From NCBI GenBank assembly GCA_030144725.1, contig JASKMD010000207.1, forward strand, positions 248,001 through 312,000: a DNA stretch of 64,000 nt. Reading direction: 5' to 3'. Positions 34,312 to 43,909 of this stretch are shown one piece after another. Under the pieces are notes generated by a model. The model was not told the DNA's origin. It did not search any database and saw only the letters and a program-made list of their open reading frames with translations. Source of the stretch: Haematococcus lacustris (taxonomy: Eukaryota > Chlorophyta > Chlorophyceae > Chlamydomonadales > Haematococcaceae). The number at the start of each line of letters is the position of its first letter. Position 1 is the stretch's first letter. The position numbers and the translations under genes were made by a program.

Positions 34312-37300
34312 ATGCGTGTAAACTGGGTGTCGGGGCTCGAGTACGAGCTATTCTATACGCTGGCTTTCACCGCGCATCGGTCGCTGTGCGTGGACCAGGA
34401 GTGGCCCTCGCAAACCCGTCTATCGCACCTTCGCAAGCTGAACCGACGCCTAGCGCAAGCAGGGGTCACGTGCACGTTGCAGCACGGGCATGGCCAAGGC
34501 CACCACCACGCACACAACACCTCTGCCCGCGCGGAAACCCCAGTCAGCAGCCTGGGATACCCGGCACGCGAGGGCGGCGCCAAGCCGAGCGGAAGCACGA
34601 GCTGTGCCGTCATCATCCCTGTCTTCGCACGGACGCCCGACGATCTTTTACTGGTGAGTTCGGCCCCGCGCGACCGTGAATAGAGGGATCATTGGCGGTC
34701 CATAAGGCTAATGTACCATCGTAAGAGGCCGCAAGCGGTGCTTGACCGCGCACGCATCACTCCGGCTCATGCCCCTGGCTCCACAGTTCGCGACAATTAC
34801 ACCACATCTGCCGTCTGCCTGCTGTGACACCGGCTGGTAGATATGAGGTGAATATTACTTATTATGTACCCCAGTGTCAATCAAGGGTCCCACATATCCA
34901 TGAAGCTTGAGCAGACCTGACCCAACCCTCATGCCTTCATGCCCTCTTGCACATGCAAAGCTTCACTTGCATCCCTAACCAAGCAGTGTGTGTGCTGGAT
35001 TGACAGGTTTCCACCCATGCAGTGCACGACTGCCCATGGCAGTGTGCCTTGCATGCAGTTGGCGCGTGGCGTGAGGGCCGTGACGGCACAGACCCGCCGC
35101 CCAGAGCACCTAATCATCGCTGATGACGCGGGGCCAGTGCCAGTGCCCCACCCCGTCAGAGAGTGGCCTGCCCCCACAACTCCCACCCCTACCCACCTAG
35201 CTGCAGGCAGCTGCCCTCCCACCTGGGCCACTGACCACCCTTCACCTGCCTCTGGCCGCCCTCCTTATTCCCACACATCTGCCTTTGGAGTCCCTGGCCT
35301 TGTTCCAGACAGCAGCTTCCAACAACCTAGTGCCTTCCTTCAAGCATTGAAAGGCTTACAGCCTTGCCTGCCAGCCCTGCCACTGCCAAGCCTTCTCACC
35401 CCAGGTCACACTCCAGAGTGTGAGAGTGAGATGGGTGGAGGAGGAGTGTGTGAGATGGGGGCGGTGGGGGCCCCAGCAACACGCCAGGAGCTGCAGGGGT
35501 GGGTTGAAGCAGGCGGAAGCTCAGCAGGCAGCAGCCGTCTGCCGCAAGAGGAGGCAGTGCGGGCAGCGATGGCAGCAGCGGCAGCAGCCGGCATAGAGGT
35601 GCAGGTGGGTGACGTCCCGGCCCGCGACTGCTGCCACTGCCACCACAGTAGCGGCCACGAGAAGGGGCCATGGTATCACAAGGTATGGGTCCAGGCCCCG
35701 CACCTCCCCCATGGCCCAATGGTGTAGGTTAGTCTCTGACGACATGCTTGGGTGCCTTCCACCTACACTCTTGCCTGTCCCCTGTGACAGGGCTACAGCC
35801 TGGAGTCTTATGCATGCATGCACCGATTATCAGCTGATGTCAGCTCAATGGGGGGCACACTACTGTGCCGCAACTGCCTGTTGCTGCTGGGCCTTGGGAG
35901 GCTTGTCTCGCAGCCGCTTGTAGCCCAGCTCAGGGTACTCCTTGCCCTTGGCTGGCAGCTTCACCTGATCTGGCCAGTAGCACAGCTCCAGCGGCGCCAC
36001 CTGCTCGCCCCTATGCTCTTGGCTGGCAAGGACTACAGCCTGGAGTCTGCATGACTGGCACGCACTGACGTGAGCTGATGCACTGAATCACTGTGCCCTG
36101 CCACCCAGTCTCACAACCACCTCAGGGCAGCTGTTTGTGTGCTTTACATATAGTTGATGTCAGAGGCCAAGCTGTTACGGGAGAATAAGGATAACTGGGT
36201 TGACTACGATAATAAGATGATACGCACATAAAATAACGATAGCTGGGTTGACTACGGCTCTGCTGCAACTGACGTGCTACAAGTGGGCATGGTGGCAACA
36301 GCACCTTGACCCTCACTAGGGCTGTGGACCACTGAGCGTGGACCAGTACAAAGCGTTGTTTTTGTCTGTGTGGAGTTTCCATGCACATGGCATGCACATG
36401 GCAGCAGCATGGTTCGGAAAATGTCAGGGGTGGCACCTGCATATGCACTTGTTGGTGTGATGTGTGATGCACAGGTGCACCGCCTAGCAACCAATCAAGG
36501 GCCAGCCGGTGCACGTAACGCTGCACTCAGAGCTGCCTGGGCGTCTGGCGCTCACCTGGCCTGCTGCATGGACTTGGATTGCATCCCACACCCCACTTGG
36601 ACCCAGGCAATGGCTGGGCGGCTGCCCCTCCCCCTCCCCCTCCCCCTCCCCCTCCCCCTCCCCCTCCCCCTCCCCCTCCCCCTCCCCCTCCCCCTCCCCC
36701 TCCCCCTCCCCCTCCCCCTCCCCCTCCCCCTCCCCCTCCCCCTCCCCCTCCCCCTCCCCCTCCCCCTCCCCCCTCCCCCTCCCCCTCCCCCTCCCCCCTC
36801 CCCCTCCCCCTCCCCCTCCCCCTCCCCCTCCCCCTCCCCCTCCCCCTCCCCCTCCCCCTCCCCCTCCCCCTCCCCCTCCCCCTCCCCCCTCCCCCTCCCC
36901 CTCCCCCTCCCCCTCCCCCTCCCCCTCCCCCTCCCCCTCCCCCTCCCCCTCCCCCTCCCCCTCCCCCTCCCCCTCCCCCTGCCCCTCCCCCTCCCCCTCC
37001 CCCTCCCCCTCCCCCTCCCCCTCCCCCGCCCCCGCCCCCGCCCCCGCCCCCGCCCCCGCCCCCGCCCCCGCCCCCGCCCCCGCCCCCGCCCCCGCCCCCG
37101 CCCCCGCCCCCGCCCCCTAGCTCCCTCACCACCTGTTGTGCAGGTGATGGCGGACGCCCTGGTGCGGCAGCCAGGAGTGGCAGTTGGTCGGGTGTTCGCA
37201 GCCCAGCCCCAGGTCAGCAAGCTGGAGCAGAGCCGAGCAGAGCCAAGCTGGACTAGCAAGTTAGTAGGTGCCTGCAAGCTGAGCTGGTTCAGTAAACTGG

Positions 37301-40237
37301 AGCAGGGCAGGGCAGGGCAGGGCAGGGCAGGGCAGGGCAGGGCAGGGCAGGGCAGGGCAGGGCAGGGCAGGGCAGGGCAGGGCAGGGCAGGGCAGGGCAG
37401 GGCAGGGCAGGGCAGGGCAGGGCAGGGCAGGGCAGGGCAGGGCAGGGCAGGGCAGGGCAGGGCAGGGCAGGGCAGGGCAGGGCAGGGCAGGGCAGGGCAG
37501 GGCAGGGCAGGGCAGGGCAGGGCAGGGCAGGGCAGAGGGAGGTAGATGTGAGCTGAAGAGGCCCCTGACCTGTGCGTGGCAATGTCTGGTCCGGGCCCAT
37601 CCCAGTCTTCCCTCTTGCTCCTCACCCTGCAGGGGAGGGCAGGGGAGGGCAGGGTGGGGTGGGGTTAGACAGGCAGGCAGTGTGCATGTTGGTGCAGCGC
37701 CAAGATACCAGAGATGAGGGCGCCTTGATGGCCAGCCCGCAGGCTCAGGCCCACACAGTTGCTTAGCCTTGGCCTTGCCTCAGGGGGTGTGACTCAGAGG
37801 CCTTGATGGCACCACCCACCTTGCACTGATGCTCCTAGCCCCCCTAACCCCCCCCGCTGCCACTGATGTGGATTGACCCTGGATGTGCCTCATGCAGGCT
37901 GCGGTGAGCCAGTACCATGACCTGGTGGCGGGCACCCTCAACTGCCGCCGCTACTCCTCAAACCCTACCCACCCACAGCCCCCTACAGCCCCCTCACCTT
38001 GGAGCTCAACCTCCACAGCCCTAGAAAGGACTGAGGGCGCTAGGGACGCCCAGCTCCCTTGCCCTCCGCCTCCACAAGGGCTACAGGTGGGGACAGCACC
38101 AGCAGTAGGGCTAGGTGTAGGGCAGGGGCTGGTCGGTGGGGAGGTGGACCCTGCTCTGGTCACACTCCTGGGGGGCCGCCCTCACTCTTCTCTGCTATTT
38201 GGAACCACGGCAAACATGGGCATCACGCTGAGGAGGCCTCAACCACGGCAGCAGCGGCAACGGCAGGGGCAGAAGAAATAGCAGCAGCAGCAGCCGCAGA
38301 AGAAAGCAACAAGGACGCAGGAGCTGGAGCAGGAGCTGGAGCAGGACCAACAGCAGCAGGGGCAGTGTGAGCCTGCTGGCATGCGCTGTCTCAGCGACCC
38401 CTGGTTTGATGAGGCTTGGTACAAGAGTCAACGAGCTTTTGAAGATGTTGAGATCTGCCTGGCAGCGCGGCAGCAGGTGAGGGCCGGGTAGCTGCTTGTT
38501 GAGTTTGCTGAGCAGCAGCACAAGTTCCTGAACAGAGCAGGGAAGGGAAGGGAGGGAGGCCTCATTAATCGGTCATGGTTGACTCTTACACTTGAGAGGG
38601 TTAAAACCACGACGACGCTAAATGACGCATGGGATAATCTCCCTCCAGCAAACAAGGAATATCCAGTCACGCTCCCTTGGGAAATAGTTCTTTCTTCTTA
38701 TTTATTGGTTTAACGTTTTTTTATCTCCCTTTCTTTAGCGTATCCACTTTACCTCACTGCCTTCCCCATGATCATGTCTCCAACCCCCCCTCCCTGCTCC
38801 TGGATCGTTCCTTCCCCCCACCTGCTTTGTTACCAATCTCCCACGCCTCCTCCCTCTCCACCCCTTCCTGCTGAGGCCCCTTTCACCACCGCCTCCCACC
38901 CCCGCTTGCCTCTGCCGCATGACCTTCCAGGGTGTGGCTCTGTTTGAGGTTCCAGCTGCCATCATGCTGCATGACTACGACACCACCCCAATGGGCCTGT
39001 TTTGCCAGTTTTATAAGTATGGCTTCCATGAGCTTTGTGTGACCTCCAGGTGGGTGGCAGCCCTCTGATACGCCCCTGCCATGCCCCTGGTGGTCTGCCT
39101 TGCCGCAACGCTCAATGCGCCTCAGGGTTTCACCCCTTCAAGCTTCAAATGCTCATGTTGGCTGGCTGCTTCCCTGGCACAGCTTTGACCGGCTGATCCA
39201 TGCACAAAGAAAGAAAGAAAACACAATCCAGCCCAAAGCCTCATGCACTTCATGGTTCACCCTCTGAAGCTGGAAAGGCTCATGTTGTCTGGCTGCGTCC
39301 CGGCCATCCCCGACGCAGTACAGCCTAGCTCAGCCATGCACAGCTTGTCCCAACACCTCAGCTCATTCTCCATGTTCCATGTGCGCGATGCTCCTTCCCC
39401 GTTCCCTTTATACCTTCCTCCCATCGAACAGTTTGGGCCGCCCCGCCCCGCCCCGCCCCGCCCCGCCCCGCCCCGCCCCGCCCCGCCCCGCCCCGCCCCG
39501 CCCCGCCCCGCCCCGCCCCGCCCCGCCCCGCCCCGCCCCGCCCCGCCCCGCCCCGCCCCGCCCCGCCCCGCCCCGCCCCGCCCCGCCCCGCCCCGCCCCG
39601 CCCCGCCCCGCCCCGCCCCGCCCCGCCCCGCCCCGCCCCGCCCCGCCCCGCCCCGCCCCGCCCCGCCCCGCCCCGCCCCGCCCCGCCCCGCCCCGCCCCG
39701 CCCCGCCCAAACCCGCCCCGCCCAAACCCGCCCCGCCCAAACCCGCCCCGCCCAAACCCGCCCCAACCCGCCCCAACCCGCCCCAACCCAACCCAACCCA
39801 ACCCAACCCAACCCAGTGTTGCCCCGCCCCGCCCCGCTGGCCAAACTGCATGGCTCCTTTCCTCTCCCAACCTGGCCTGGCCCAAGCTGACCTGGTGGCT
39901 GTGCAGGTATGATGACTACCTAACTGCCCATGTGTGGCACAGCACTGCAACCCCCAACTACCACCCCACCTCCGGAGCCTACCTCTTGCCAGCTTGCGAG
40001 CAGGCAGCCTGGGCATGTGTGCACAACAGCAGCAGCAAGAGCAGCAGCCGCAGCAGCAGCGGGGGGGACAGCACGGCCGACATCACAGTTGGCAGAGACT
40101 GCAGGCTGAGCAATAACAGGGTGTGGGGCAGTGGCAGGAGACCAGCCAGCAGTGGCAGAGCCTGGCGAGCAAAGCCGCTCCAGCCTATCACACGAGCGCT
40201 GTGCCAGCCAGCGGGCTGTCACCCACGATGGAGGTGA
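34312..40237 (+). CDS. Family 2 (GT-A) glycosyltransferase, with an in-frame TAG
   Basis: Seven exons join in phase: 34312-34653, 35059-35604, 36475-36606, 37144-37212, 37898-38476, 38931-39049 and 39907-40237. They give 706 codons. GT2 landmarks appear in order: CAVIIPVFARTPDDLLL, AVTAQTRRPEHLIIADD, VHRLATNQGPAGARN, the metal/nucleotide-binding DLD in CCMDLDCIPHP (about residues 329-331), LLFGTTANMGITL, and RAFEDVEICLAA. The product should transfer a sugar from a nucleotide sugar; donor and acceptor are unknown. An in-frame TAG at 38279-38281 lies in a glutamine-rich linker and looks like a CAG-to-TAG change, because the frame continues into the conserved FEDVE motif. The intron after 36606 uses a GC donor (CAG|GCAATG) and is filled with CCCCCT and CCCCCG repeats. 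The ATG at 34312 is the first in frame, 107 bp after the upstream gene's stop. Confidence 0.83.
36626..37118. repeat. (CCCCCT)n followed by (CCCCCG)n
   Basis: About 400 bp of CCCCCT with a few insertions, then about 95 bp of CCCCCG, fill the glycosyltransferase intron between exons 36475-36606 and 37144-37212. Confidence 0.97.
37303..37535. repeat. (GGGCA)n pentanucleotide array
   Basis: About 47 pure units of GGGCA lie in the glycosyltransferase intron after exon 37144-37212. Confidence 0.97.
39436..39838. repeat. (CCCCG)n pentanucleotide array with derived variants
   Basis: Pure CCCCG extends to about 39707. It is followed by 15-bp CCCGCCCAAACCCGC-type steps and a short AACCC run. The array lies in the last glycosyltransferase intron. 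The graded variants at one edge suggest decay from that side. Confidence 0.96.
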
Positions 40238-40558
40238 CAAGCTAGCCGTGGCGATGGCTCGAGTGCTGGCAGGCATGCTTGCATGTGGTAGAGATGACAT
40301 GCATGGGCGTGTGCTTGGGCATGGGTAGAAAATGTACGCAACAGAATGAAGTCGACTAGTTGGTTTTGCGGTGAGCTCGACAGGGCCACGCATGCCTAAG
40401 CGAGCCGGTTCCCCTTGTTGCATGCTTCATTTGACTTCTGGTAAGTGGCTAAGGTTATAAAGCTGAACACCAGTATTGCATGAGATCTCAATTTTGATGG
40501 TGATGGTGACCACCTACAGCTCTGAGATGTACGCTGAAACATAGCTGTTTGGATTGAC
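40238..40558. other. Convergent 3' flank of glycosyltransferase and Fanzor
   Basis: No reading frame is supportable between the glycosyltransferase stop and the region downstream of the Fanzor gene. Some of it may be transcribed as 3' UTR from both sides. Confidence 0.4.
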
Positions 40559-40779
40559 TATGACAGCTCAGGCTGTCCTGTATCCCTATCCTCCTGTGAA
40601 GCCCCTACACTTCTCCACAGGAGTCAGGGACCGGTATGTGTCCCTAACCTAGGTCCCTAACCCCAGGAGTCGATAGAGCCCTATCCTACCCTATGCACAC
40701 TCTATCGCACACACATCCCCTTTGTCAGGGGCAATTGAATTGTTTGTTTTACTTTGCTCGTGCCATGATGCACATGTCA
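40559..40779 (-). ncRNA. Candidate guide (omega) RNA region 3' of Fanzor
   Basis: In TnpB and Fanzor loci the guide RNA usually derives from the 3' end of the gene and its downstream flank. Here that flank has local stem potential: GGGACC (40627-40632) can pair with GGTCCC (40652-40657), or GGGAC (40627-40631) with GTCCC (40640-40644), and CCCC with GGGG across 40717-40731. Position is the main argument. No RNA evidence or known consensus can be checked here. Confidence 0.25.
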
Positions 40780-43454
40780 CTATCGCTGCCGCTGATGCCG
40801 CCGCTGCCACTTCCGCAACAGGCCTCTGTCGCGCACGAGTACCCACTCCTGGCCTGGCCTGCCTGGGTTGGGCATGGCTGGGCGGCCCAGCCAGCTGCTG
40901 AGCTCGCGAGGGCGGCCCGGCCCGGCTGCAATGCGGCGGATGTTCAGCGCGGCTGACACGTCCCGGTCGTAGAACCTGATGCCTGTGCTTGTTGAGCACA
41001 TCAGGCCCCGGATCCGGTATCGCGTCGCCATGCTGCGCACCGGGCGCAGCCACCTGCAAGGGAACATAGATGCACAATGCGCATTTGTAAGATTGACAAA
41101 CCAAGTGTTAAGTCAAGCCATGTTTAGTCTAAACGGTGCTGGTGATGACTACATGACAGCTATGTAATGACTCCATTGCTACAATGCAATTGCACCTAAG
41201 GTCTCTCACCTGAAGCCCTCTGCATGGCCTGCCACCACGTTGGTGCGGGCAGAGCTGACACGGCTGGTACGGAACTCATGCACCATCAACACACGTCCAG
41301 GAAACTGCTGGCATGCCTCCCTGAGCATCTGCTTGACAGGCACACCCCCGCTGCCCCTGCTGCCGGCACCGCTGAAGCCAGCTGCCCCATAGGCCAGGGC
41401 TAGGGGGCGACCTGTGGCTGCTGAGTTGCAGCGTACCATGGCACCCCTCACAGTCTGCAGCCAAGGCACACAAGGAGAGACACATTGTGAGCTCAGGTCC
41501 AGCCATGGCAAAGACAAGCATCGTGAGCACACACACTACTCACCTCAGCACACACACTAGCACACACACTAGCACAAACACTACTCACCTCAGCCCAGAA
41601 CTTGGCCACCGTGCGCTGCTTGCCTCCGTACAGCCGGAACCTGGCGTTGGACCAGCGCGGCTTGGACAGCTCGGCCCACATGGCGGGCCAGGTCACCAGT
41701 GTCATGGCGACGTACTCTCGGTACCGCTGCAGCGAGGCGGTGTACTTGGTGACTTGCGACAGCACAGCGTGTTCGTGCCGGATGCCGGCCATCCAGGCCT
41801 TGGACGTCTTGGCGTGCTGCGTGATGCCGCTCTGCCGGTAGTACTGCCCTGCAGTGAGGCTGCGCTGCCACACGGACTCCACAGCGCCGGAGGGGTGTCG
41901 CTCCTCGTGGGCCACTGTCGCCATGTTCGTCTTGCCCGGGTCGCAGCCCAGCCAGTCGGCGTTCAGGTACGCCAGCGGGTTGACAGCGCCCTCCTGCTTG
42001 CCCATGCGAGGCAGCTCGTCGGGAGGCCCTGCTGGCTTGGGGCGCTTGAACAGCACGCTGACCGTGACTCCGTCCGTGTGCACCACCTGCGCGAAGGTCT
42101 GCCCGTCGTTTGGCCAGATGGATGGGTCGGGCAGGAAGGCGATCCACCGGTTGGCCACCTGCAGCCAACATCAGCCGACCATCAGTCAATATTGCCACAA
42201 GCAACATGCCTCAAGCAATATGCAACGAGCAACATGCCTCAAGCACCGTGCCACAGACAACATGCCACAAACAACATGCCACAAACAACATGCGAGGCTG
42301 GCCGGCTCAAGGCTTACTCACCTCACTGTCCCTGGGCCCGGCCACACCATTCCTGAACGTGGTCAAGGAGGTAATGTCCGCAGGCAGCATGCCAGCAGCA
42401 CGCATCAGGCCATAGATGGCCTTGGTGTCCAGCTTGATGTGGTGCGCCTTGCAGCTGCAGCTGGGTGTGAGCGCAAAGGGGGAGGGGGGCGGTAGGGCCT
42501 GGAGTTGGGCTGCCCCCCATGTGCCTGCCAGTCCGCCCAGTCAGGCTGCCAGCTGACGCGGGCTTCATCCAGCTGCCTGCTGGTGTCCACTGCATGGCGC
42601 AGCAGGCTGCCCCGGTTGACATTCCTTCCACGCCAGGCTTTGTTCACCACCACCCCCTGACCCACCCCCAGCAACCTCCGCTGCCTGGCCACCTCATACC
42701 GCATGGCCTCAGTAGGCACCACCCCACCCTGACCCTGTTCCTGACCCTCTAGCCAGGTCACCACCTTCCCCAGCACACTCTGCACCACCCAGCTGCGCTG
42801 ACGCTCAGTCCAGGCTGGCCTGCCATCCACGGGCAGCCCAAAGCGGCGCTGGTGCTCGTGTGAGCCAGCGATGACCCTGGCTCCAGCCAGAGCCACCGCT
42901 TGCCCAACTCTGCGCTTGAACAGCTCGGTGAGGCTGTTGGCAAAGCTAGTTTCCAGCTTCTGTCCCACATCGTCTACGGTGTTGCTGTCTTGCGGATAGC
43001 GAGGTATTTCGTCGAGCTCGGCGTGGAGGTCCGGGTACGCGGTCAAGACATCCTCCACAGCTGCGCTGGGCTGAGAGTGTATTCCGGGAGGGGGCAGACC
43101 GCGGCCGAGCTGCAGGAACAGGTTACGCTCCGCAAAGTCCGGGATGGGCGCGTCCACAGCAGGGATTTCCTCCAAGAGCTCCTGGCCATCCGCAAGTACA
43201 GTGACGCGTGTGAAGGAGTCGCGCACCATGAGGCCCAACAGCAAGCTGGCGAGCAGCGCCCTCTTGCTGCAGGCCTCCACCCAAGCCTCGAGTTGCGTGA
43301 CGAGCCGCGCCTCCACCACTTCGGACGGCACGACCGCGCCCGCCTCTAACCCCGCAGCGGACACACCCCTCATCAAGGTATGCCGTTTGCCCTTCTTCGC
43401 GTGCCATGTGTAATTGTGGTTGTTGGCCCAGTGCGCTGCGCCGTTGGCCTGCAT
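40780..43454 (-). CDS. Fanzor, eukaryotic TnpB-family (RuvC-type) putative RNA-guided nuclease
   Basis: Four exons join in phase on the minus strand: 42322-43454, 41589-42158, 41210-41454 and 40780-41053. They give 740 residues once one base is restored in the C6 run at 42513-42518. An N-terminal basic stretch (HAKKGKRHTL) is followed by a helical region and the family motif FALTPSCSCKAHHIKLDTK. RuvC-I is LGCDPGKTNMATVA (D451), RuvC-II is RVLMVHEFRTSRVS (E628) and RuvC-III is RFYDRDVSAALNI (D681), so all three catalytic acids are present. The zinc ribbon usually found between RuvC-II and RuvC-III is degenerate: SSAR stands where C-x2-C is expected. Four exons imply a long-resident, host-adapted copy. 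The ATG at 43454 opens the frame; ATG at 43373 is an alternative. Related proteins are programmable DNA nucleases in known cases; activity here is inferred only. Confidence 0.85.
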
Positions 43455-43691
43455 GTTCCGCTGCGCCTGACTTGGTTCTGGCGGCGTGTCAACCTAACTG
43501 TCCGAGGCATTACGTTACGTTACGCTGTCTGTTTCGCTGCATTTCCTAACTCGCTTCGCTAACTGTGGCGCAAACTGTTTTCCTGTTTTTTTCCTGGTTT
43601 CCTGGTTTTCCTGGTCTTCGTTACTGCCTATTTATTTATGACAGCTCAGTTGGTACCACGTTGGGACCCCGTTGTTACACCGCGCTCGACA

Positions 43692-43768
43692 ACTCCTGAA
43701 CCCTACAGCCCCCATGCTACACCAAAATAATCAAACACAGGCTGCGAGCGCATCATTGTAAAGGCTAC
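43692..43768 (+). repeat. Dispersed repeat copy 1, shared with 47783-47872
   Basis: Segments gaaccctacagccc, acaccaaaataa, tcaaacacaggctg and catcattgtaaaggctactg occur in the same order and orientation at 47783-47872. The second copy has an extra 13 or so bases in the middle. They flank the CBM45-like gene and are probably remnants of one dispersed element. Confidence 0.8.
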
Positions 43769-43909
43769 TGACGACATCGGCGCCGTGCTATTTGCGGCTG
43801 CGTAGCTGCCCGCCATGCTGCAATCGAGGAGAGTCGGAGCGGGAGTCGCGAGGGCGCGCACCTGGTGCGCTTGACTTGCAACAGCTTTCCGTCACTTCCT
43901 GATTTGCAG

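Noticed and set aside
38279..38281. TAG reassigned to glutamine, as in some ulvophyte algae
   Set aside because: The methyltransferase gene in the same window ends in TAG, as does the Fanzor gene, so the standard code holds.
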